NCBI GenBank assembly: GCA_964429715.1
Contig: CAYSCV010000020.1
Span: forward strand, 1-18,164
Direction: 5' to 3'
Length of the DNA stretch: 18,164 bases
Source: JACPNA01 sp964429715
GTDB lineage: Archaea > Nanobdellota > Nanobdellia > Woesearchaeales > GW2011-AR9
Shown here: positions 1 to 6,462 of the stretch, piece by piece
Numbering within the stretch: the first letter of the stretch is position 1
Layout of the letters: every line of letters starts with the position of its first letter
The notes under the pieces: model-generated
The model's input: only the letters and a program-made list of their open reading frames with translations
What the model was told of the DNA's origin: nothing
The model's database searches: none
Translations under genes and position numbers: made by a program

Positions 1-266
1 GTGTGAGTCCGGATTCGGTTAAGAGTCATTGTAGTTTTCAGAAGAAGCAGAAGTTGAAGGGGATGTTGTTGAGTGATGAGTCAAAGGAGATGTTGGAGAT
101 GTATGGGGTGTGGGGGAAGAAGAAGTTTATGGGGCGAGAGTATATGGGTGTGTTACGCACGACGTTTTTGATTGATCCTTTAGGGAAGATCGTACATATT
201 TGGCGAGATGTTTCGGTGAAAGGACACGCGAAGGAGGTGCTTGAGCGGGTGAAAGGGCTGAAATAG
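1..266 (+). CDS. Peroxiredoxin, PrxQ/Bcp type, C-terminal part (5' end outside window)
   Basis: This is the last ~88 codons of a thiol peroxidase that reduces hydrogen peroxide and organic peroxides in the cytoplasm. The frame is open to the left edge (the first complete codon is GTG at 3, read here as internal Val of a G-V-S-P-D-S motif), so the gene starts outside the window. Family hallmarks visible are SPDS followed by a helix, LLSD, the GVWGKKK segment, and the YMGVLRTTFLID strand carrying the conserved active-site Arg, followed by GKI and a closing helix (GHAKEVLERV). The peroxidatic Cys lies upstream and cannot be seen. It ends in TAG. It is followed by oligo-T runs and then by a separate promoter, so it is probably not part of the ribosomal operon. 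Confidence 0.88.
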   Translation, partial: VSPDSVKSHCSFQKKQKLKGMLLSDESKEMLEMYGVWGKKKFMGREYMGVLRTTFLIDPLGKIVHIWRDVSVKGHAKEVLERVKGLK

Positions 267-292
267 AGACAAAAAGAGTATTTAACAAAAAG

Positions 293-316
293 TTTTTCGT
301 CTGCAATTATTTTTTT
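293..316 (+). terminator. Oligo-T terminator after the peroxiredoxin gene
   Basis: Two T runs, T5 at 293-297 and T7 at 310-316, lie 27-50 nt after the peroxiredoxin stop with no obvious hairpin. Archaeal RNA polymerase commonly terminates at such oligo-U stretches. The runs sit just upstream of the next TATA box, which fits a transcription-unit boundary. Inferred from sequence only. Confidence 0.4.
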
Positions 317-317
317 G

Positions 318-336
318 GGAAAGCTTTATAAATAAG
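318..336 (+). promoter_or_regulatory. TATA-box promoter of the ribosomal-protein operon
   Basis: The sequence GGAAAGCTTTATAAATA combines a purine-rich BRE-like stretch with a near-ideal archaeal TATA box (TTTATAAATA, 325-334). The expected start of transcription is ~25 nt downstream, near 353-358. That would leave an unusually long ~285-nt leader before uL3. It is the best promoter match in the first part of the window. Confidence 0.65.
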
Positions 337-354
337 CCCTTGTGCTCAAAGAGT

Positions 355-640
355 ATTAGTCAAAAGCGATTTTGTTTATGACAAGAGTAACGTCGAAGAA
401 CGTATCATATACTAACTGTCTTGAATAGTTAAATATGGTGGGTATCATAGATTAGGTCTGAAAAGGTTTATTCATCAAATCGGTATGATTCTTGATGAGG
501 CCATGTATAGGCTGTTTGATGTGATTTGCGACGAAAGGATAGATGTTAAGACTAAGCGCTCTTACAATGAGATTAGTTAACATTGTTTGATTATAATTTC
601 AATACAATGATTATGTTATCATAATAATTTACATTATACC
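355..640 (+). other. Long leader or possible small RNA / short-peptide gene upstream of uL3
   Basis: This ~285-nt stretch lies between the predicted transcription start and uL3. Its base composition (roughly 38% G+C up to ~580) resembles the genes and not the A/T spacers. I recognise no tRNA, SRP RNA, RNase P RNA or convincing box C/D signature. One frame stays open from 425 to 577, with an ATG at 485 giving a 31-codon ORF (MILDEAMYRLFDV...) ending in TAA at 578-580. The codons used (GCC, CGC, TAC, GAC, AGG, CTG) are atypical for the neighbours, and no ribosome binding site is visible. The last ~50 nt are A/T-rich. It could be a structured regulatory leader, an independent ncRNA, a leader peptide or a gene remnant; I cannot decide. 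Confidence 0.35.
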
Positions 641-1603
641 ATGGGAAATATACGACATCCACGACGAGGAAGTGAACAGTTTTGGCCACGAAAAAGGTCA
701 CGACATTCTATCGTACGGGTACGTTCATGGGTTGCAGAGAGTAAGACAAAACCATTAGGATTTATTGCGTATAAAGTAGGAATGACACATGTACAGTTTA
801 CAGATACACGAGCAAAGTCGCCAACAAAAGGAGAGACAGTGGTCGCTCCTGTTACAATTTTAGAATGCCCGCCAATGTTAGTTACGGGCGTTGCAGTATA
901 CAAACAAGGGGTTTATGGATTAAATAAAATTTCTACCCTTTTCGCTCCTAAATTAGATAAAAATTTAGGCAAATTATTACCTGTCCCAAAGAAAGAAATG
1001 AAAGGTATTGATTCTGTTACAGAGTATGATGATTTACGTTTAATGGTGCAGACAATTCCAGCAAAAGTGCCTTCGGTTAGTGCGAAGAAACCAAAGATGA
1101 TGGAAATAGGTTTAGGCGGTTCTAATAAAGATAAGTTAGCGTTTGCACAAAAAGTGTTAGGAAAAGAATTAGCAGTTAACGAGGTATTTGATGCGGGGTG
1201 TTTAGTTGATATTCGCGGTGTGACCAAAGGGAAAGGATTTCAAGGAACAGTTAAGCGATACGGTGTTCCGATTCGACAGCATAAAGCTGAGAAGACTAAA
1301 CGTGGTATTGGTACGCTTGGTTCTTGGACGCCAAAACGGGTACAACATACAGTTCCGCAGTCAGGTAAGATGGGTTTTCATTTACGAACTGAATATAATA
1401 AGAAGATTATCAAAATTAGTTCACAACCAGAAGAAATCAATTCCAAAGGGGGAATTGTGGGATATGGGGTTGTACGGAATACATATATGATGGTGTATGG
1501 GTCAGTAGCAGGACCTGAGAAACGAGAAGTTGTATTAACAGCACCGTATCGGCCAAATAAAACAAGTAAAGAAGTGCCAGAATTGACGCACATTTCAAAG
1601 TAA
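641..1603 (+). CDS. rpl3: 50S ribosomal protein uL3 (archaeal)
   Basis: uL3 binds 23S rRNA near its 3' end early in assembly and reaches toward the peptidyl transferase centre. The 320-aa length is close to archaeal norms. The N-terminal basic segment (PRRGSEQFWPRKRS), the KPLGFIAYKVGMTHV block and the central GKGFQGTVKRYG motif are diagnostic. The loop GSWTPKRVQHTVPQSGKMG contains the Trp finger (W229) that in homologues points at the A-site region. The start ATG is preceded by ATTATACC, the TAC-type pre-start motif shared by many genes here. It is the first gene of the superoperon and is followed by uL4 after ~40 nt. Confidence 0.97.
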   Translation: MGNIRHPRRGSEQFWPRKRSRHSIVRVRSWVAESKTKPLGFIAYKVGMTHVQFTDTRAKSPTKGETVVAPVTILECPPMLVTGVAVYKQGVYGLNKISTLFAPKLDKNLGKLLPVPKKEMKGIDSVTEYDDLRLMVQTIPAKVPSVSAKKPKMMEIGLGGSNKDKLAFAQKVLGKELAVNEVFDAGCLVDIRGVTKGKGFQGTVKRYGVPIRQHKAEKTKRGIGTLGSWTPKRVQHTVPQSGKMGFHLRTEYNKKIIKISSQPEEINSKGGIVGYGVVRNTYMMVYGSVAGPEKREVVLTAPYRPNKTSKEVPELTHISK

Positions 1604-1645
1604 AGTGAGATGAATAGATAAGACTATAATGAGATGATTACAATC

Positions 1646-2452
1646 ATGAAATTACCTATATTTGATTTACAAAAGAAAAAAGGAAAAGATAAAGATTTAC
1701 CTAGTCAATTTTCCGAAGAATATCGTCCTGATTTAATCAAGCGGGCAGTACATGCGTTGCAAAGTGCGTCAAGACAAGTACATGGGGCACATCCAGAAGC
1801 GGGTATGCGTTCGGCGTCAAGTGTAAGTAAGCGACGACGAAATTATCGGGGTTCATATGGGTTTGGTATCAGTAGAGTTGCACGAAAAGTATTTTCACGT
1901 AGAGGAACACGAATGAATTGGAAAGGTACTTTCACTTCACAAACAGTCGGCGGGCGAAGAGCACACCCACCAAAAGCTGAAAAAGAATGGCAACGAATGA
2001 TTAATCTGAAAGAGAATCGAAAAGCCGTGCGATCAGCATTAGCAGCAACAATGTTACGGGATTTAGTTGTTAAACGAGGCCATAAAATTCCAACTGAATA
2101 TCCTTTTATCATTGATGGAAGTATCGAAGCGGTAAGCAAAACAAGCGATGTAGAAAAATTGTTGAAGACGCTAGGATTTACGGCGGAACTGGAACGTACG
2201 GCTGAGAAAAAAGTTCGAGCAGGTTTAGGAAAACGACGAGGACGAAAGTATCAGCGTAAGAAAGGTGTGCTGGTTGTTGTAAGCGGGGATTGTCCATTAT
2301 TAAAAGCAGCACGCAACATTGAAGGTATTGATGTTGTGCAAGTTACAGCATTGAATGCAGAATTATTAGCTCCGGGAACACAACCTGGACGAGCAGCGTT
2401 ATGGACTGAAAAAGCAGTTGATACATTAAAAGAAAAAAAATTATATTTATAA
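1646..2452 (+). CDS. rpl4: 50S ribosomal protein uL4 (archaeal L4/L1e)
   Basis: uL4 is an early-assembly large-subunit protein whose extended loop lines the polypeptide exit tunnel. The loop is visible around SASSVSKRRRNYRGSYGFG and the RRAHPPKAEK segment, matching archaeal rather than bacterial uL4. The C-terminal half (GDCPLLKAARNIEGIDVVQV, LNAELLAPGTQPGRA) is also typical. I prefer ATG 1646 (MKLPIFDL), which aligns with the usual N terminus and has ATTACAATC before it. An in-frame ATG at 1634 would add four residues. Length is ~268 aa. It lies between uL3 and uL23. Confidence 0.96.
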   Translation: MKLPIFDLQKKKGKDKDLPSQFSEEYRPDLIKRAVHALQSASRQVHGAHPEAGMRSASSVSKRRRNYRGSYGFGISRVARKVFSRRGTRMNWKGTFTSQTVGGRRAHPPKAEKEWQRMINLKENRKAVRSALAATMLRDLVVKRGHKIPTEYPFIIDGSIEAVSKTSDVEKLLKTLGFTAELERTAEKKVRAGLGKRRGRKYQRKKGVLVVVSGDCPLLKAARNIEGIDVVQVTALNAELLAPGTQPGRAALWTEKAVDTLKEKKLYL

Positions 2453-2487
2453 TTATTCATAAAACTAAAAAGAAACAACGATAAAAA

Positions 2488-2850
2488 ATGGCTAAAACAA
2501 TAAAAACGGAAGTAGCAAAAACAGAATCGCCGAAAGGAAAGGTCCAAACAGCAGTATCTCCAGGTGCGGCTAAAAAAGTTGGAGCTACTTTTGATCCTTA
2601 TACTATATTACATCATCCTTTAGCGACGGAAAAATGTATCCGGCAAATTGAATTTGAAAACAAGTTGTCATTTGTGGTTAATTCAAGTGCGACTAAGTTT
2701 GATGTGAAGCGAGCAGTTGAACAATTATTTAAAGTAAGAGTGATGAAAGTGACGATACAAAACTCTATTCGAGGTGAAAAGAAAGCAATTGTGCGCTTAA
2801 CACCACAATATTTAGCATCTGATGTGAGTGCGGATTTAGGATTGATTTAG
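2488..2850 (+). CDS. rpl23: 50S ribosomal protein uL23 with N-terminal extension
   Basis: uL23 sits at the exit of the peptide tunnel and forms a docking site for SRP and the translocon. The core begins near residue 36 (DPYTILHHPLATEK). It continues with ENKLSFVVNSSATKFDVKRAVE, then VRVMKVTIQN and a C-terminal ASDVSADLGLI, all typical of archaeal uL23. Residues 1-35 are a Lys/Thr/Ala/Pro-rich extension that most archaeal homologues lack. They may be a disordered tail on the ribosome surface near the exit. No strong ribosome binding site is visible. uL2 follows after 11 nt. Confidence 0.95.
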   Translation: MAKTIKTEVAKTESPKGKVQTAVSPGAAKKVGATFDPYTILHHPLATEKCIRQIEFENKLSFVVNSSATKFDVKRAVEQLFKVRVMKVTIQNSIRGEKKAIVRLTPQYLASDVSADLGLI

Positions 2851-2861
2851 GTTGATTTAAA

Positions 2862-3296
2862 ATGGGAAAACGATTACTGCAACAACGACGAGGACGGGGA
2901 TCACCGACGTATCAAGTAGCTAGTCATCATTTCAAGGGTGTGGCGAAGCATTGTCCAGTTGATACAAAAGGTGTGGTGATTGATTTTGTACATTGTCCAG
3001 GGCATACGGCGCCATTAATGGATATATCATTTTTATCCGGCGATCGGGGGTTAACAATCGCTCCAGAAGGAGTTAAGATTGGAGATGTAGTTTCAGTGGG
3101 CGGTTCAGAAGTTAAAGAAGGAAATGTATTATATCTGAAAGATATTCCAGAGGGAACAATTGTGCACAATATCGAGTTACAGCCTGGCGACGGCGGAAAA
3201 GTTGTACGAGCATCAGGAACGTATGCAAAAGTTGTTTCAAAGACAGAAGATGGAATTAGAGTCAAATTACCTTCACGAAAAGAAAAATTATTTTAA
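2862..3296 (+). CDS. rpl2: 50S ribosomal protein uL2, N-terminal part, ended by an in-frame TAA
   Basis: uL2 is a primary 23S rRNA binder needed for subunit joining and peptidyl transferase activity. This piece covers residues 1-144: the basic N terminus (GKRLLQQRRGRGSPTY), the OB-like domain with the G-H-x-A-P-L segment, and the start of the SH3-like domain (EGTIVHNIELQPGDGGKVVRASGTYA). The frame stops at TAA 3294-3296 after EKLF. The next codons, in the same frame, read PDCRAAIGIVAGAGR, which is exactly the expected continuation. So one codon of a full-length ~234-codon uL2 is a stop. A frameshift is excluded because the frame does not change. Possibilities are a sequencing or assembly error, a real nonsense change, stop-codon readthrough, or a two-piece protein. 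Confidence 0.9.
   Translation: MGKRLLQQRRGRGSPTYQVASHHFKGVAKHCPVDTKGVVIDFVHCPGHTAPLMDISFLSGDRGLTIAPEGVKIGDVVSVGGSEVKEGNVLYLKDIPEGTIVHNIELQPGDGGKVVRASGTYAKVVSKTEDGIRVKLPSRKEKLF
3294..3296 (+). other. In-frame TAA inside the uL2 gene
   Basis: Codon 145 of uL2 reads TAA in the context TTA TTT TAA CCA GAT. The codon is one base away from Lys, Gln, Glu, Tyr, Ser or Leu codons. A paired change (TTTT for TTT and CC for CCC) would instead turn F-N-P into F-stop-P. TAA terminates most other genes in this window, so it is not generally reassigned. Confidence 0.9.
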
Positions 3297-3566
3297 CCAG
3301 ATTGCAGGGCAGCTATCGGAATTGTGGCAGGCGCAGGAAGACCAGATAAGCCATATCTTAAAGCAGGCACACGATTTAAGAGAATGCGTGCATTAGGTAA
3401 GTTATATTCAAGAGTATGTGGTATTTCAATGAACGCAGTAGATCATCCGTTTGGCGGGAAAAACTCACACATTAAAGGTCGACCTACTCAATCATCTCGA
3501 AATGATCCACCAGGTAGAAAAGTTGGTAAGATCGCACCACGAAGAACGGGGCGAAAGACGAAATAG
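3297..3566 (+). CDS. rpl2: 50S ribosomal protein uL2, C-terminal part, same frame after the TAA
   Basis: This is the continuation of uL2 (codons 146-234, TAG at 3564-3566). It contains CRAAIGIVAGAGR, then the KAGTRFKRMRALG region, and the highly conserved NAVDHPFGG motif, whose His is functionally important in bacterial uL2, followed by GRP and PPGRKVGKIAPRRTG. All expected C-terminal landmarks are intact, so there is no sign of decay. If translated alone, the first possible start is GTG 3324, which has no good ribosome binding site and would lose nine conserved residues, or ATG 3384, which loses more. Independent translation therefore looks unlikely. A joined product would be 234 positions long, the normal archaeal size. 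Confidence 0.85.
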   Translation, partial: PDCRAAIGIVAGAGRPDKPYLKAGTRFKRMRALGKLYSRVCGISMNAVDHPFGGKNSHIKGRPTQSSRNDPPGRKVGKIAPRRTGRKTK

Positions 3567-3620
3567 ATTTAAAGATCAATTTATGAATGACAGTTGAATC
3601 CAAGAGGTTACATTAACACA

Positions 3621-4001
3621 ATGGCAAAAGAAATTACATGGCGAGGAAAATTGGAAGAAGAAGTGAAGAAGTTAGATTTGAAATCATTCATGGCTTTGGT
3701 TCCAGCTCGGCAGCGACGATCACTTCAACGAGGATTAACTGAGCAACAAAAGAAAGTGTTAAAGTCAGTTGAAGAGGGTAAAACTAATATTAAGACGCAT
3801 TGTCGAGATATGGTTATTTTGCCAGTGATGATAGGAAAGACGTTTAAAGTCTATAACGGGAAAGAGTATATACAAGTGATTGTTACATTAGAAATGATTG
3901 GGCATGTGTTAGGCGAGTTTTCAATGACGCGTAAATTGGTTTCACATAGTTCAGCAGGTATTGGTGCTACACGGTCAAGTAAAGCGGTGACGGCACGATA
4001 G
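3621..4001 (+). CDS. rps19: 30S ribosomal protein uS19 (archaeal)
   Basis: uS19 lies in the head of the small subunit, next to uS13 and near the A site. It is recognised by HCRDMVILPVMIGKTFKVYNG, the EMIGHVLGEFSMTRK block and the C-terminal HSSAGIGATRSSK. The N-terminal ~60 residues (ITWRGKLEEEVKKLD, LVPARQRRSLQRGL) are the archaeal/eukaryotic-type extension absent from bacteria. The start chosen is ATG 3621 (MAKEITWRG), which fits homologues and has the pre-start sequence ATTAACACA. A TTG at 3594 would add nine unlikely residues. The product is 126 aa. Confidence 0.95.
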   Translation: MAKEITWRGKLEEEVKKLDLKSFMALVPARQRRSLQRGLTEQQKKVLKSVEEGKTNIKTHCRDMVILPVMIGKTFKVYNGKEYIQVIVTLEMIGHVLGEFSMTRKLVSHSSAGIGATRSSKAVTAR

Positions 4002-4035
4002 AAATGAATATTTAAACTTAATGTGTTAATAAAAA

Positions 4036-4596
4036 ATGGCGGAAAAAAAACAAACAGCAACGGTACACAATGCGAAAGCAGTAATGCATAGCTTACCTTT
4101 TTCCACAAAACAAGGTAAAGAGATCTGCAACTTTTTGCGATACAAAAAAACAGCATTTGCAAAAGAGTTTTTGGAAAAAGTGGTAGTATTAAAAACGCCA
4201 GTGCCGTACAAAATTGCAATCAAAGATTTAGGACATAAGCCAGGGATAGGGCCAGGAAGATTTCCACAAAAAGCAGCAGGGTTTTTCTTGGAAGCAGTAA
4301 AGTCTGTGGAAGCGAATGCCCAATATAAAGGGTTAGATGTGAATAGTTTAGTAATCAGCAAAATTTTAGTCAATAAAGCAGCGATTCCGTTTACGGGAAA
4401 GCGACAACAAGTTAAATCAAAACGAACACATATTGAAATTGAAGTAGAAGAGCGGAAAAATGCCGCAGGGAAGAAAAAAATGACTGCAGAGAAAGTAGTT
4501 GCAGGAAAAACAGCTACGGGAAAAGCAACTGAAGGGAAAGTGAAGAAAGAAGCTAAATCTTCAGGGACAGTTACAGCTGAAACAAAAGCACAATAA
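4036..4596 (+). CDS. rpl22: 50S ribosomal protein uL22 with charged C-terminal tail
   Basis: uL22 contacts all domains of 23S rRNA, and its hairpin lines the exit tunnel with uL4. The core (about residues 10-140) shows HNAKAVMHSLPFSTKQGKEI, HKPGIGPGRFPQKAAGFFL, and the end strand KRTHIEIEVEER. Residues 141-186 form a Lys/Ala/Thr/Glu-rich low-complexity tail not found in standard archaeal uL22, probably disordered and rRNA-contacting. The gene starts 34 nt after uS19 behind an A-rich sequence without a clear ribosome binding site. It ends 20 nt before uS3. Confidence 0.95.
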   Translation: MAEKKQTATVHNAKAVMHSLPFSTKQGKEICNFLRYKKTAFAKEFLEKVVVLKTPVPYKIAIKDLGHKPGIGPGRFPQKAAGFFLEAVKSVEANAQYKGLDVNSLVISKILVNKAAIPFTGKRQQVKSKRTHIEIEVEERKNAAGKKKMTAEKVVAGKTATGKATEGKVKKEAKSSGTVTAETKAQ

Positions 4597-4616
4597 ATTA
4601 ACGAAGGAAGATACCT

Positions 4617-5501
4617 ATGATTGAGCGACAATTCATTGCACAAAAAACGAAAGAGTACTATATCAAACAGTATATCGAGAACAAGTTGAAAGGTGTAGGT
4701 ATTTCACAAATTAAACTGAAAAAAATTCCGTTAGGAGAAAAAATTATTATTTACACAAGCAGGCCAAGTTTAATTGTTGGTTCACGAGGAGCAAATATTA
4801 GAGATTTAACACGAGTGTTAAAACAAGATTTCAAGTTAGAGAATCCACAAATCGAAATCAATGAAGTGAAAAATCCATTCATTGATGCAATGATTGTGGC
4901 AGAGCGTATTGCAAGTTCACTTGAGCGATTTGGTTCCGCACGATTCAAAAGTATCGGTCACAAAGTTATGGAAAATGTGATCAAGTCGGGAGCTTTAGGT
5001 ATTGAAGTTATCATTTCGGGAAAAATTCCAGGTGCACGCGCAAAAAGCTGGCGATTTTATCAAGGGTATCTTAAGAAGTGTGGCGATATCGCGATGACGG
5101 GTGTACAAAAAGCTAAGACCGCAGCGTTACTTAAAACAGGGATTATTGGAATTCAAGTTTCAATCATGCCACCGGATATTGTGCTTCCAGATTATGTACA
5201 TATTCGTAAAGAATTATTACAAGAGTCATCGGTTAAAGAAGGAGCAACAGTTAGCAAAGCAGCAAGTGAAGGCGGAGAAGGAGAAAAAGCTGGTGAAGGA
5301 AAAGGCAAGAAGAAAGCAAGTGTGAGTAGTGAGAAAGAGAAGACTGATAAGAAAAAAGCGCCACGTAAGAAAGCAGAAACTAAAGAAAACAAAGAAACAA
5401 CTGAAGTTAAAATAAAAGACGTTAAAGAAATAAAAGATCTCACAGAGACAAAAGAAGTTTCTGCCGTTGTAGAAGAGAAAGAAGAAGTCAAGACTCAATA
5501 A
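4617..5501 (+). CDS. rps3: 30S ribosomal protein uS3 with long acidic/basic tail
   Basis: uS3 forms part of the mRNA entry channel on the small-subunit head. The N-terminal KH domain contains the GxxG loop G55-S-R-G58 (IVGSRGANI). The second domain shows GALGIEVIISGKIPGARAKSWRF and the closing VSIMPPDIVLPD. From about residue 204 to 294 the protein is a repetitive Lys/Glu/Thr/Val-rich extension, giving 294 aa against roughly 200-250 usual. A purine-rich site (GAAGGAAG) and GATACCT precede the ATG. It lies between uL22 and uL29. Confidence 0.96.
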   Translation: MIERQFIAQKTKEYYIKQYIENKLKGVGISQIKLKKIPLGEKIIIYTSRPSLIVGSRGANIRDLTRVLKQDFKLENPQIEINEVKNPFIDAMIVAERIASSLERFGSARFKSIGHKVMENVIKSGALGIEVIISGKIPGARAKSWRFYQGYLKKCGDIAMTGVQKAKTAALLKTGIIGIQVSIMPPDIVLPDYVHIRKELLQESSVKEGATVSKAASEGGEGEKAGEGKGKKKASVSSEKEKTDKKKAPRKKAETKENKETTEVKIKDVKEIKDLTETKEVSAVVEEKEEVKTQ

Positions 5502-5546
5502 AATATAAACAGAAATAAACTATAACCTAAAAATTACAATTATATC

Positions 5547-5744
5547 ATGAAAGCAGAACAAGATTTGAAAAATTTGAACAAAGAAGAGTTAACTTTAAAG
5601 TTGAATGAGTTACGAAAAGAGCTAATGAAGTTGAATAGTCAAGTACGAAGCGGAGCTAATGTACAAAATCCTGGAAAACTTAGACAATCAAAAAAAATGA
5701 TTGCACGGTTATTACAATTGTTGCATGAACGGGGGAACGTTTAA
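5547..5744 (+). CDS. rpl29: 50S ribosomal protein uL29
   Basis: This is a small two-helix large-subunit protein located at the tunnel exit beside uL23. The 65-aa length is normal. The pattern LNKEELTLKLNELRKELMKLNSQ followed by NPGKLRQSKKMIARLLQLLHER is diagnostic. ATTATATC precedes the ATG. It ends in TAA only 5 nt before the aIF1 start, suggesting translational coupling. Confidence 0.95.
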   Translation: MKAEQDLKNLNKEELTLKLNELRKELMKLNSQVRSGANVQNPGKLRQSKKMIARLLQLLHERGNV

Positions 5745-5749
5745 TACCA

Positions 5750-6064
5750 ATGGTGGTATGTAATCAATGTGGCTTGCCCACAGATTTGTGTGTATGTGAA
5801 ACAATTGCACGTGAACAACAGAAAATAGTGGTCAGAATCGAAAAACGAAAGTTTGGAAAAAAATATACAATCATTGAGGGGATTACCAAAGAAGCGAATC
5901 TTGATGAGGTGTTTCGTATGCTCAAGTCAAAATTTGCATGCGGGGGAACAGCAAAGAATGGCGCGGTTGAGTTGCAAGGAGATCATAAATCCAAAGCAAA
6001 GAAAGCGTTAATAGAATTGGGTTTTCCGGAAGAAATGATTATCATTGAGGATTTAACAATATAA
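5750..6064 (+). CDS. Translation initiation factor aIF1 (SUI1 family)
   Basis: aIF1 binds the 30S P-site region and enforces correct start-codon selection. The 104-aa protein has an N-terminal Cys cluster (C4-x2-C7, C14-x-C16 in CNQCGLPTDLCVC), probably a zinc knuckle, as found in many archaeal members. The SUI1 fold follows: YTIIEGI, then LKSKFACGGTAKNGAVELQGDH, then ELGFPEEMIII. ATG 5750 is the likely start; an in-frame GTG follows immediately. Its location between uL29 and Rnp1 is the standard archaeal arrangement. Confidence 0.95.
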   Translation: MVVCNQCGLPTDLCVCETIAREQQKIVVRIEKRKFGKKYTIIEGITKEANLDEVFRMLKSKFACGGTAKNGAVELQGDHKSKAKKALIELGFPEEMIIIEDLTI

Positions 6065-6071
6065 TTATAAA
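6063..6071 (+). promoter_or_regulatory. Possible TATA box upstream of rnp1
   Basis: AATTATAAAG lies directly at the end of aIF1. A start ~25 nt downstream would fall near 6090-6093, at the foot of the hairpin at 6092-6116. A/T richness makes chance matches likely, so this is tentative. Confidence 0.25.
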
Positions 6072-6091
6072 GATTTGCAATCATAACAGAT

Positions 6092-6116
6092 TCATCAAAA
6101 TAGGTTATTTTGGTGA
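6092..6116 (+). promoter_or_regulatory. Hairpin covering the ribosome binding site of rnp1
   Basis: Arms TCATCAAAATA (6092-6102) and TATTTTGGTGA (6106-6116) form an 11-bp stem with one T-G pair and a 3-nt loop. The 3' arm contains GGTGA, a Shine-Dalgarno-like sequence 10 nt before the rnp1 ATG, so the stem would mask it. An open GGCAGG remains nearer the start. Confidence 0.5.
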
Positions 6117-6126
6117 GGCAGGAAAA

Positions 6127-6369
6127 ATGTCACGAATATATCCGCATGAATTAATTGGACAAGAAATCGAAGTTTTGATGTCGGTGAATAAAACTCAAGT
6201 GGGATTACGAGGAAAAATTGTTGATGAGACAAAAGAAACATTCATGATACAAATCGGAAACGCGCGAAAACGGGTGTTTAAACGTGGTACGGAATTGATG
6301 CTGGTTTCGTCGAAACAAAAAATTTCGGGCGAGAGTGTATTGAGGCGTAGTGAGGAGCGTTTGAAGTGA
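6127..6369 (+). CDS. rnp1: Ribonuclease P protein component 1 (Rnp1/Rpp29/Pop4)
   Basis: This is an archaeal RNase P protein subunit, which with the other protein subunits and the catalytic RNA trims 5' leaders from pre-tRNAs. The 80-aa protein shows the Sm-like beta-barrel pattern of the family. The motifs are ELIGQEIEVLMS, LRGKIVDETKETFMIQI, KRVFKRGTELMLV and a C-terminal SGESVLRRSEERLK. It is at the short end for the family. The start ATG follows GGTGAGGCAGG; the first part of this lies in a hairpin. Its place between aIF1 and uS17 is standard in archaea. Confidence 0.92.
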   Translation: MSRIYPHELIGQEIEVLMSVNKTQVGLRGKIVDETKETFMIQIGNARKRVFKRGTELMLVSSKQKISGESVLRRSEERLK

Positions 6370-6462
6370 TGTGTATAAATGTGATTATAAAAATCACAAT
6401 ATCAAGAATAATAATTTAACAAATAACAAAATAAGAATAACAAATCAAAAGGTACGATAACA
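6370..6462 (+). promoter_or_regulatory. 93-nt spacer with TATA-like box and short hairpin before uS17
   Basis: The spacer is strongly A/T. TATAAAT occurs at 6374-6380, and the perfect 7-bp arms TGTGATT (6380-6386) / AATCACA (6392-6398) enclose a 5-nt loop. It could be an internal promoter, an mRNA processing site or a chance AT-rich fold. GATAACA precedes the uS17 ATG. Confidence 0.25.

Noticed and set aside
493..520. Box C/D-like sequence (TTGATGA) in the uL3 leader
   Set aside because: The C box has the wrong first base, and there is no properly spaced D box (CTGA) downstream.
3294..3296. Genome-wide reassignment of TAA to a sense codon
   Set aside because: TAA ends most of the intact genes in this window at the expected family length (for example uL3, uL14, uS8, uL6).
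3160..3396. A + strand open frame spanning the uL2 stop that could suggest a frameshift
   Set aside because: Its translation does not resemble uL2. The uL2 sequence continues in the original frame right after the TAA, so no frameshift is needed.
4026..4643. 205-aa open frame on the minus strand opposite uL22
   Set aside because: It is exactly antisense to a well-supported ribosomal gene, has low-complexity Phe/Ala/Ser runs mirroring Lys-rich codons, and has no promoter.
5192..5498. Two minus-strand open frames opposite the uS3 tail
   Set aside because: They are mirror images of the repetitive Lys/Glu-rich tail and consist of Ser/Phe/Leu runs.
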